NCBI GenBank assembly: GCA_031372705.1
Contig: JANMLV010000097.1
Location: 1 to 64,000, forward strand
Direction: 5' to 3'
Length of the DNA: 64,000 bases
DNA from: UBA7236 sp031372705
Lineage (GTDB): Bacteria; Bacteroidota; Bacteroidia; Chitinophagales; BACL12
Shown here one piece after another: positions 34,918-42,637 of this stretch. The notes beneath the pieces are model-generated. The model saw only the letters and a program-made list of their open reading frames with translations, was not told the DNA's origin and ran no database searches. Numbering within the stretch: the first letter of the stretch is position 1; every line of letters begins with the position of its first letter. The translations under genes and the position numbers were made by a program.

Positions 34918-35514
34918 ATGACTACTATTTTCAGAATTTGTGTGTTGCTATTTATTGCTGCATTTTTTGTTGCATGCGAAACCGATAATACACCTAGGCC
35001 AAACGGTTATCCAAAAATTAATTACCCTGAATCAAAAAACAAAGTTAATTATAACGACGCCGATTGTCCTTATACTTTTATGTTACCCGATTACTATAGA
35101 ATTGATAAAAATATTACCTTCTTTAATCAAGTTCCTGACGACCCTTGTTGGATGAATTTAGTTTGTGAAGATTTAAATGCAACTATTTATTTCAGCTATA
35201 AGCAATTACAAGAAAATATTACTGTGCAAAAAATGATTGAAGATGCCTACAAACTCACTTACAAGCACAGCAGCAGAGCCGATTTCATAGAACCGCAAGA
35301 AATTGAAAATCAATACGGCGTTAAAGGTCTTATTTATTTTGTAGGTGGCGATGCAGCAAGTAATTTTCAATTTTTTGTTACCGATACTACTACAAATTTT
35401 GTTAGAGGAGCACTCTACTTTAACTCTCCACCAAATGCAGATTCACTAAAACCCGTAATTCAATTTATGGTAAATGATATTGAAGGCATGTTGGAGACTT
35501 GGCAGTGGCGGTAG
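34918..35514 (+). CDS. gldD: Gliding motility lipoprotein GldD
   Basis: A 198-residue lipoprotein (lipobox FFVAC, Cys near 20). GldD blocks: NTPRPNGYPKINYP, YTFMLPDYYRI, CWMNLVCEDLNATIYFSYK and AASNFQFFVTDTTTNFVRGALYF. GldD is needed for gliding/T9SS in Flavobacterium. In the flavobacterial order I recall, mutY-ssb-gldE-gldD, gldE sits between; only 95 bp lie here, so gldE is absent from this place. The stop codon merges into octamer repeat cluster D. Confidence 0.9.
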   Translation: MTTIFRICVLLFIAAFFVACETDNTPRPNGYPKINYPESKNKVNYNDADCPYTFMLPDYYRIDKNITFFNQVPDDPCWMNLVCEDLNATIYFSYKQLQENITVQKMIEDAYKLTYKHSSRADFIEPQEIENQYGVKGLIYFVGGDAASNFQFFVTDTTTNFVRGALYFNSPPNADSLKPVIQFMVNDIEGMLETWQWR

Positions 35515-35746
35515 CTAATGTGCTGATGTGCAAATGTACCGATGTACCAATTAAACAGCCAATGAACAGCCGGAGCAGCCGAATTAATGTGCTGATGTGA
35601 CGATGTGCTGATGTGCTGATTGAACAGCCGGAGCAGCCAATGTGTAAATGTACCAATGAAACAGCCGATTAATGTGCTGATGTGCTAATTAGCTAATTTG
35701 CTAATTGGCTAATTAGCTAATTAGCAAATCGTCACATTAGCACATT
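35514..35746. repeat. Octamer-based, inverted-repeat-bounded element (cluster D)
   Basis: About 230 bp of 8-bp units (AATGTGCT, GATGTGCT, AATTAGCT and variants) with the same 19-mer seen in cluster B at 35623-35641 and a near copy at 35565. AATGTGCTGATGTG (35517-35530) and CACATTAGCACATT (35733-35746) form imperfect terminal inverted repeats (13 of 14). A second copy of the first arm (35671-35684) can pair with the same end, enclosing nearly self-complementary AATTAGCT units. It starts at the gldD stop codon and ends 26 bp before recG. Confidence 0.8.
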
Positions 35747-35772
35747 TGCTCACGACCTTATATCTTTACTCC

Positions 35773-37899
35773 GTGGGAATACTCAACTTAAACACCCCGC
35801 TTACCTATTTAAAAGGAGTTGGCGAAGCAAGAGCCGAATTGCTTCGCAAAGAACTAAATCTGGATAATTGTCTGGACTTATTACAATTTTTTCCTTACCG
35901 TTATATCGACCGAACCGATTTTAAAACTATTGATGAAGTAATTAAAATCGCACTGCAAACCGACGACCAAAAAGATGTTCAATTAAAAGGCAAATTAAAA
36001 AACATTCAAGTTGTTGGCACTAAAAGAGCTAAACGCTTAACTGCAACTTTAGAAGATGGAACAGGCAGTATCGACCTAGTTTGGTTTAACGGAATTAGCT
36101 GGTTGCAAAAAACATTAAAACCGGATATACAATATCTCGTGTTTGGGAAGCCTTATTTCTTTAATAGCAACTTAAATATTACCCACCCTGAAATTGAAGA
36201 TGCTGCTACCAGCGAGTTTTTAGTAAGCGGAAAAATACAGCCCATGTATCCCGGCACCGAAAAACTAAAGGCCCGAGGAATTAACAGCAAAGCCGTTGGC
36301 AGATATACACATTATTTAATAGATCAGCTTGATGATAAAGAATTGTATGAAATACTACCGACTTCCATTTTGGAAAAATACAAACTTATTTCCAGGTTCG
36401 AAGCATATAAACAAATTCATTATCCCGATTCTGATTTACATTTACAACATGCAATTAGAAGATTAAAATTTGAAGAATTATTCATCGATCAAATTAAATT
36501 ACTGCGCGTTAAACAATATCGCAATAGCACAAGTATTGGGTTTATATTAAAAAATATCGACGATATTTTTACACCGTTTTATAACCACCATTTACCGTTT
36601 GAATTAACCAATGCACAAAAACGTGTAGTAAAAGAAATTCGCAAAGATGTTTTAAGTGGCAGGCAAATGAATAGATTGCTGCAAGGAGATGTTGGTAGCG
36701 GGAAAACTGTTGTTGCTTTACTTACCATGTTAATGGGAATTGACAATAATTTTCAAAGTTGCTTAATGGCACCTACCGAAATATTGGCGCAACAACATTA
36801 TACAGGTATAAAAGAATTACTTGAGCCCCTAAATCTGCGTGTTGAATTATTAACCGGTAGTGTAAAAGGGGAAAAGCGCAAAGTAATTTTTGAAGATTTA
36901 GATAACGGCAAAATTCATATTTTAATTGGAACCCATGCATTAATTGAAGACACGGTCAAATTTAATAATCTGGGCTGTGTAGTTATTGATGAGCAGCACC
37001 GATTTGGAGTGGAGCAACGCGCTAAACTGTGGACTAAAAATAATATCGCACCACATATTTTAGTAATGACGGCAACACCAATTCCTCGCACACTTGCCAT
37101 GACTTACTATGGCGATTTAGATGTGAGTGTTATTGATGAATTACCTCCGGGCCGAAAACAAATTAAAACTGTGCATCGCAAAGAAAGTGAGCGATTACAT
37201 GTATTCGGTTTTCTGAAAGAACAAATTCAAGAAGGCCGACAGGTTTTTGTTATTTATCCGTTAATTGAAGAAAGTGAGAAATTAGATTTGAATAATTTAA
37301 TGGATGGAGTTAAAGCATTTGAACGTTCGTTTCCGCGTCCACAATATCACATTAGTATTATGCATGGTAAAATGCGGCCTGCCGATAAGGATTTTGAAAT
37401 GCAGCGATTTCTGAAAAACGAAACACAAATTATGGTTTCAACAACCGTAATTGAAGTTGGCGTAAATGTTCCAAATGCAACAGTAATGATTATTGAAAAT
37501 GCTGAGCGATTTGGATTAGCGCAACTGCATCAATTGCGCGGTCGGGTTGGACGTGGGGCACATCAATCTTTTTGTATTTTAATGACCGGCGATAAATTAA
37601 ATAACGATGCGCGCACACGCATTCAAACCATGATTCAAACTAACGATGGTTTTAAAATATCGGAAGTAGATATGCAATTGCGCGGTCCGGGAGAAATTGA
37701 AGGCACGCGACAAAGTGGAGCTCCACAATTTAAAATTGCCAATATTCAAACCGACGAGCATATTATGCGAGCAGCCCGTACCTCGGCAGAAAACCTACTT
37801 AACGATGACGCACAATTTGAAAAAGGCGAAAATCAGCCCCTAAAAAAATATCTTTCCGAACAAAAATGGAAAATAAAGCAGTGGGGCAAAGTTTCTTGA
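35773..37899 (+). CDS. recG: ATP-dependent DNA helicase RecG
   Basis: A 708-residue helicase that remodels stalled replication forks. The N-terminal wedge OB-fold is followed by Walker A GDVGSGKT (about 306-313), DEQHRFG box (about 405), TATPIPRT, and the C-terminal QLRGRVGRG motif. GTG at 35773 begins the usual N terminus (GILNLNTPLTYLKGVG); the TTG at 35746 lies inside the repeat. TATCTTTA (35761-35768), one base off the -7 consensus, is 4 bp before the GTG, so the mRNA may be leaderless. Confidence 0.96.
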   Translation: MGILNLNTPLTYLKGVGEARAELLRKELNLDNCLDLLQFFPYRYIDRTDFKTIDEVIKIALQTDDQKDVQLKGKLKNIQVVGTKRAKRLTATLEDGTGSIDLVWFNGISWLQKTLKPDIQYLVFGKPYFFNSNLNITHPEIEDAATSEFLVSGKIQPMYPGTEKLKARGINSKAVGRYTHYLIDQLDDKELYEILPTSILEKYKLISRFEAYKQIHYPDSDLHLQHAIRRLKFEELFIDQIKLLRVKQYRNSTSIGFILKNIDDIFTPFYNHHLPFELTNAQKRVVKEIRKDVLSGRQMNRLLQGDVGSGKTVVALLTMLMGIDNNFQSCLMAPTEILAQQHYTGIKELLEPLNLRVELLTGSVKGEKRKVIFEDLDNGKIHILIGTHALIEDTVKFNNLGCVVIDEQHRFGVEQRAKLWTKNNIAPHILVMTATPIPRTLAMTYYGDLDVSVIDELPPGRKQIKTVHRKESERLHVFGFLKEQIQEGRQVFVIYPLIEESEKLDLNNLMDGVKAFERSFPRPQYHISIMHGKMRPADKDFEMQRFLKNETQIMVSTTVIEVGVNVPNATVMIIENAERFGLAQLHQLRGRVGRGAHQSFCILMTGDKLNNDARTRIQTMIQTNDGFKISEVDMQLRGPGEIEGTRQSGAPQFKIANIQTDEHIMRAARTSAENLLNDDAQFEKGENQPLKKYLSEQKWKIKQWGKVS

Positions 37900-38030
37900 A
37901 AATATTTTTTCTGTAAAAAGTGCCGAAAATACCTCGATTTTACATCAAAACAGCCCAAAACCCTTGAATATTAAGGGTTTCAGCCTCGAAATGTGTATAA
38001 AGTGTTGAAAATACAGGGGTTCCAAGGAAT
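37900..38030. other. Spacer with an inverted repeat after recG
   Basis: AAACCCTT at 37968-37975 and AAGGGTTT at 37983-37990 form a stem of 8 bp with a 7-nt loop but no T-run, so it is a weak terminator candidate. No coding potential seen. Confidence 0.4.
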
Positions 38031-38037
38031 TAGTATT

Positions 38038-38066
38038 TTGAAATGCCCGTAAACACTGTATTTTTG
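38038..38066 (+). promoter_or_regulatory. Full promoter for the HU gene
   Basis: TTG at 38038-38040, an 18-bp spacer and TATTTTTG at 38059-38066. A complete Bacteroidota housekeeping promoter, as expected for an abundant protein; it leaves a leader of about 35 bp. Confidence 0.7.
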
Positions 38067-38108
38067 GGACTACAAAACTTATTTAATTAACTAATAAAAC
38101 AAATTACA

Positions 38109-38378
38109 ATGAACAAAGGCGAATTAATCGACGCAATGGCAGCCGACACAGGCTTAACCAAAACACAATCAACTGCTTGTTTAGACAGCATGATGACTGC
38201 AATCCGTAAGGCATTAAAAAAAGGTGACAAAGTTACTTTAGTAGGTTTCGGTACTTACTCAGTAAGCAAACGTGCTGCAAGAACAGGCCGTAACCCACAA
38301 ACAGGTAAAGCAATTAAAATTGCTGCTAAAAATGTGGTAAAATTCAAAGCAGGTAAAGAATTATCTGAAGCTGTTTAA
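38109..38378 (+). CDS. HU family DNA-binding protein (HU-beta type)
   Basis: An 89-residue standard HU: MNKGELIDAMAADTGLTKTQ, VGFGTYSVSKRAARTGRNPQ, with the intact GRNPQTG arm tip and VKFKAGKELSEAV end. It is a nucleoid protein and should be abundant: codons are regular, a full promoter lies upstream, and a strong terminator follows. Unlike the other HU gene in this window, it is monocistronic. Confidence 0.96.
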   Translation: MNKGELIDAMAADTGLTKTQSTACLDSMMTAIRKALKKGDKVTLVGFGTYSVSKRAARTGRNPQTGKAIKIAAKNVVKFKAGKELSEAV

Positions 38379-38390
38379 AAAAACATTTTT

Positions 38391-38426
38391 GAAAAAAAAA
38401 GCAGGACAATGTCCTGCTTTTTTTTT
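38391..38426. terminator. Bidirectional intrinsic terminator
   Basis: A-run, stem GCAGGAC / GTCCTGC (38401-38407, 38411-38417) with a 3-nt loop, and a nine-base T-run. It lies between convergent HU and the ABC exporter gene and can serve both strands. Confidence 0.92.
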
Positions 38427-38431
38427 GGCTA

Positions 38432-40204
38432 TTATTGAGCTAATGTTTTTACAAATTGCATGTCATACAACTGTTTGTAATATCCATTTAATTCCAGCAA
38501 CTCCCCATGGGTTCCAATTTCTTTTACTTCACCTTTATCTAATACCAGAATTTGATCGGCACGTTGGATGGTGCTCAATCGATGTGCAATAATAATTGAA
38601 GTTCTATCTGCAATTAAATTTTCTATGGCATATTGAATTACTTGTTCCGTTTCCGAATCTACAGAACTGGTTGCTTCATCTAAAATCAATATGTCAGGAT
38701 TAAATACCAGTGCCCGTATAAATGAAATCAACTGTCGCTGCCCCAGCGATAAAGTAGCACCACGCTCCATTACATTATAATCATAATTGCCCGGCAACTT
38801 CATAATAAAATCGTGAGCGCCAAGCATTTTTGAAGCGGCTATCACATTTTCTTTGGAAACACTATCATCTCTAAGCGAAATATTTTCGTAAATGCTGCCG
38901 CTAAATAAAAAAACATCCTGCAATACCATACCGGTTCGTTTTCGCAATGCAGATAATTCATATGCCTTCACCGGCATATCATCTATTAAGATTTCACCCT
39001 TTTGTATTTCGTAGAAGCGACTTAAAATATTAATAATGGAAGTCTTTCCTGCTCCCGTTGCTCCAACAATTGCGAGTGTTTTTCCGGGTTCAATAGTAAA
39101 ATTCACATCTTTTAAAACCCAATCTGTATCTCTGTAAGCAAGCCAAACATGTTTCAGTTCAATTTTACCGTTCAAATTAACAGGTGCAAGCGTTCCTTTA
39201 TTTTCGATATGTTCATCGGTGTCTAATATTTTAAATATACGATCGCTTGAAACAACGCCCATTTGAAGTGTATTAAACTTATCTGCCAGCAATCGCAATG
39301 GTCTGAATAAAATGGTGAGGTAAAGTATAAATGCATTTATATCACCTAATGAAGCTCTTCCTTCTAATACACTGTGAGCGCCACGCCAAACCATTAATGC
39401 CGTTGCAAAAGCAATAATTATTTCTACCACGGGAAAAAATACCGAATAATACCAAACAGAACGAACTTGTGCTTTGCGATGGTCTTTATTAATAAGTTTA
39501 AAACTTTCGTATTCTTTATCTTCAGCATTAAACATTTGCACAATCTTCATTCCTGTAATACGTTCTTGCAAAAATGAATTCAACTTCGCAACCGCCGTTC
39601 GAACTTCCTGAAATGTGTGCTTTATGCCTTCCTTAAAAATGTAGGTAGCATAAATAATTAACGGAAAACTTATTAAACTTAACAAAGTAAGCTGCCAATT
39701 TGTAATAAACATAAAGGTGATTACAAAAATTATCGTGAGTAAATCAGCAATAATTTGAATTGCACCTTCTGTAAAAACGGAATTAATAGTTTCTAGGTCA
39801 TTTATTGTTCTTGTTGTAGAAATACCAACAGGTGTATTATTAAAATAAGTTAGTCTCAATCCAACAATATGATTAAAAACCTTAACGCGCAAATTCTTTA
39901 TTACACTTTGTCCCAACCAATTGGTTATGTAAAGGAAAAAATATTTGCAAATAGATTCTGCAAATAATACGAAAAGCGAAATAATTGAAATTATAATTAA
40001 TCCATTAAAATTGTTACCTAATATATAGGTATCTACAGTAACTCCCACTAAGAATGGCCTAAGCGGCGTGAGTAATGATAAAGTAATAGCTAAAATCGAT
40101 GAAGTATAAAACTGCCGCCTGAACGGACCGGCATAACTCATCAGCCTCCTGAATATTTTATAATCGGAGCCGGTAAATAATTTCTCTTTTTTGGGTGTTG
40201 CCAA
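38432..40204 (-). CDS. ABC exporter, fused permease and ATPase
   Basis: A 590-residue half-transporter (MsbA/MdlB type). Six membrane helices occupy about residues 30-320; the ATPase has Walker A GATGAGKTS (about 381), the signature LSLGQRQL (about 490), Walker B ILILDEATS and the H-loop AHRLST. Exports lipids, drugs or peptides; substrate unknown. The start codon is TTG (40204), supported by normal family spacing to the first helix; no ATG gives a complete N terminus. Confidence 0.92.
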   Translation of the reverse strand: MATPKKEKLFTGSDYKIFRRLMSYAGPFRRQFYTSSILAITLSLLTPLRPFLVGVTVDTYILGNNFNGLIIISIISLFVLFAESICKYFFLYITNWLGQSVIKNLRVKVFNHIVGLRLTYFNNTPVGISTTRTINDLETINSVFTEGAIQIIADLLTIIFVITFMFITNWQLTLLSLISFPLIIYATYIFKEGIKHTFQEVRTAVAKLNSFLQERITGMKIVQMFNAEDKEYESFKLINKDHRKAQVRSVWYYSVFFPVVEIIIAFATALMVWRGAHSVLEGRASLGDINAFILYLTILFRPLRLLADKFNTLQMGVVSSDRIFKILDTDEHIENKGTLAPVNLNGKIELKHVWLAYRDTDWVLKDVNFTIEPGKTLAIVGATGAGKTSIINILSRFYEIQKGEILIDDMPVKAYELSALRKRTGMVLQDVFLFSGSIYENISLRDDSVSKENVIAASKMLGAHDFIMKLPGNYDYNVMERGATLSLGQRQLISFIRALVFNPDILILDEATSSVDSETEQVIQYAIENLIADRTSIIIAHRLSTIQRADQILVLDKGEVKEIGTHGELLELNGYYKQLYDMQFVKTLAQ

Positions 40205-40286
40205 ACGTTATTATTACAATTTATGCTGCAGCAAAGTTCAGTCATTTTTTTGGCATAGTTCAGTAGATGCGCAATATCTTAAATAA

Positions 40287-41480
40287 TTATTGCAACTCGC
40301 CAATGGCGTTAAAGGCCATCAAGCCCATGCCTACAATCATTGCATCCTCATCAATATTAAATGTTGGCGTATGTATATTTGATGTAATTCCTTTAGCAGG
40401 ATTACCCGTTCCGAGGCGATAAAAACAAGCCGGAACCTTTTGCGAGTAAAACGAAAAGTCTTCAGCCCCCATCCTTGGTGTGGTTATTAATACTTTATCT
40501 GCACCTAAATATTTTACGGCTCTATCAAAAGTGCGACGTGTTAAGGCTTCGTCGTTAACCAACGAAGGATATCCTTTTGCTATATTTAATTCAATAGTTC
40601 CGCCAAATGCTTCAACCGTGTTTCGTGCTATTCTTTCTATTAATACATGTGCTTCGGCGCGCACCTTTTCATCCATTGCACGAAATGTGCCTTCAATATA
40701 AACTTCATCCGGAATTACGTTTGTGGCACCATTGGCAATTACTTTACCAAATGTTAAAACTGTTGGTTGAAACGGCGACATATTTCTACTTACCACTTGT
40801 TGCAATGCAACCAACATTTGTGCTGCCATCATTACCGGGTCTTTTGCATCGTGTGGATATGCACCATGACCACCCTTTCCTTTTACGGTAATATAAATTT
40901 CATCAGTACTTGCAAGCATATTGCCATAACAAAACGCTACGGTACCCACTTCAAATGGCGTGAATACATGTTGTGCTAAAATGGCTTCCACATCAGGGTT
41001 CTGAAGCACACCTTCGCTAATCATCATTGCAGCGCCACCGGGTAATTTTTCTTCTGATGGTTGAAAAATGAGTTTTACACTTCCTTCAAATTGTTCGCGC
41101 AACTGAAATAAAATTTTTCCTGCGCCTAACAAACATGACGTATGTACATCATGTCCGCAAGCATGCATTACACCTGTATTTACAGATGTATAATCCAATT
41201 TATTTAATTCCGTAATTGGCAGCGCATCCATATCAGCACGCAAAGCAATTGTTTTTTTGGAGGGATTTCTACCTTCAATAATAGCAACTATTCCTGTTTC
41301 AGCAATGTTATGCTTAAAAGGTATGCCAAATGATGTTAATTTTTGATGAATAAATTTAGCAGTTTCAAATTCTTGAAACGACAATTCGGGATGCTGATGA
41401 AGATGTCTTCTGCAAGCCCTTATTTCTTCGAAATATTCATTAGATAATTGCTTAATTTGTTCCGCGATATTTTCCATCAT
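40287..41480 (-). CDS. M20 family amidohydrolase
   Basis: A 397-residue metal-dependent hydrolase of the IAP/HipO group. Metal ligands appear in ALRADMDALPI, MHACGHDVHTS (His-x-Cys-Gly-His), QPSEEKLPGGA and MGAEDFSFYSQ; dimerisation domain in the middle (YITVKGKGGHGAYPHDAKDP). Such enzymes release N-acyl groups from amino acids; the exact substrate is not shown. Its start overlaps the SPOR gene by 4 bp, so the two are coupled. Confidence 0.93.
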   Translation of the reverse strand: MMENIAEQIKQLSNEYFEEIRACRRHLHQHPELSFQEFETAKFIHQKLTSFGIPFKHNIAETGIVAIIEGRNPSKKTIALRADMDALPITELNKLDYTSVNTGVMHACGHDVHTSCLLGAGKILFQLREQFEGSVKLIFQPSEEKLPGGAAMMISEGVLQNPDVEAILAQHVFTPFEVGTVAFCYGNMLASTDEIYITVKGKGGHGAYPHDAKDPVMMAAQMLVALQQVVSRNMSPFQPTVLTFGKVIANGATNVIPDEVYIEGTFRAMDEKVRAEAHVLIERIARNTVEAFGGTIELNIAKGYPSLVNDEALTRRTFDRAVKYLGADKVLITTPRMGAEDFSFYSQKVPACFYRLGTGNPAKGITSNIHTPTFNIDEDAMIVGMGLMAFNAIGELQ

Positions 41481-41869
41481 TGTTCCGTAATGTTAATTAG
41501 GTCTTTCACTATTAAAGCATTGGGGAAATCAACAAGTAAAATTTGTAAATCGCGATTTGCATCAAATCTATTGGTGTAGTTTCCAATGCGTAACTTGTAA
41601 TTCGGCGCCTCAAACACAATAGTTGCTCGAAACGAATCATATTGTTTTAAAAATGAAGCCTTTTCATCTTTTGCTGTAACTAAACTATTTGTTGCCATCA
41701 ATTGAATTCTGTAACCGGGCAACTCGCCATGTTCTTTATTAAATGCAACATGTTGTTCAATTAATTGCGCCGCACCTGCATAATCGTTAATTACCACATT
41801 GTCTATTTGGCCAAAAGTTGCCGAAGCAGCAAATAATATGATGATTACAAGTAGGTTACGCATAAGCAT
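41477..41869 (-). CDS. SPOR domain protein, periplasmic
   Basis: A 130-residue protein with a signal peptide (MRNLLVIIILFAASATFGQ) and a C-terminal SPOR domain (about 50-125): GYRIQLMATNSLVTAKDEKA, YDSFRATIVFEAPNYKLRIGNYTNRFDANR, FPNALIVKD. SPOR domains bind denuded peptidoglycan at division sites. Starts at 41869 or 41863 are both possible. Coupled to the M20 hydrolase; a cell-wall amide substrate for that enzyme would be worth considering but is only inferred. Confidence 0.85.
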   Translation of the reverse strand: MLMRNLLVIIILFAASATFGQIDNVVINDYAGAAQLIEQHVAFNKEHGELPGYRIQLMATNSLVTAKDEKASFLKQYDSFRATIVFEAPNYKLRIGNYTNRFDANRDLQILLVDFPNALIVKDLINITEQ

Positions 41870-41948
41870 TGTTGGCACTAAAGTAATAATAATTATTGAT
41901 TATCTGACTAAACGGTTCAACAGGCACAATTGGTATTGGCTGCACTTT

Positions 41949-42605
41949 TTACCCCAACATTTCGACACTCTTCGATGCGCCGATTCTGTTGGCTCCTGCA
42001 TTTATCAATGCAATGGCCGCATCTTTTGTGCGTATGCCGCCGGAAGCTTTAATCTTGATACTTGGATGTAATAGTTCGCGCAAAGTGACAATTGTTTCTT
42101 CATCAGCACCTGCACCGTTTACGCCTGTTGATGTTTTTAGATAGTCAATTTTTAAATCGTTGGCAATTTTGCAAATAAGTTCAAGTTCTACTTCCGACAT
42201 TAATCCGGTTTCAGCAATAAGCTTGAAAATTTTATTTTCACGTTTAACTAAACGATAAATGGTATCAATCTCATTTTCAACTGTATCCCAATCATTATTT
42301 TTAACAGCTGCAATATTAATCACCATATCTAAATGATCGGCACCGCGATTAATTGCGTCTTCAGCTTCTTCAAACTTACTTATTAATGAATTATATCCAT
42401 AAGGAAATCCTACTACTGTTACGATATCAATTCCTGAATCTTGCAATAATTCGACCGGTGTTTCCAAAAAGTACGAAGGCACACAAACACCTGCAAATTG
42501 GTATTTAAGTGCTTCGTTGCAAATTTTTTCTACCTCTGCAATTGTTGCATCAGGTTTAAGTATAGTATGCTCTATGTATGTATTGAGCAAAATGTTTGAT
42601 TGCAT
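41949..42605 (-). CDS. deoC: Deoxyribose-phosphate aldolase
   Basis: A 218-residue class I aldolase of deoxynucleoside catabolism, cleaving 2-deoxyribose-5-phosphate. The Schiff-base Lys is in YLKTSTGVNGAGA, followed by IKASGGIRTKDAAIALINAGANRIG with the second conserved Lys. Asp in HLDMVINI completes the site. Follows secA by 32 bp; the link is positional only. Confidence 0.95.
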   Translation of the reverse strand: MQSNILLNTYIEHTILKPDATIAEVEKICNEALKYQFAGVCVPSYFLETPVELLQDSGIDIVTVVGFPYGYNSLISKFEEAEDAINRGADHLDMVINIAAVKNNDWDTVENEIDTIYRLVKRENKIFKLIAETGLMSEVELELICKIANDLKIDYLKTSTGVNGAGADEETIVTLRELLHPSIKIKASGGIRTKDAAIALINAGANRIGASKSVEMLG

Positions 42606-42637
42606 AAAATAAATTAATCCCTTTTTCGGATTGTGAA

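Noticed and set aside
35746..35772. TTG start for recG at 35746
   Set aside because: The segment overlaps repeat cluster D and a TATCTTTA box; the GTG at 35773 starts the conserved N terminus.
41905..41935. tRNA-like GGTTCAA stretch
   Set aside because: No acceptor stem or anticodon arm can be built around it.
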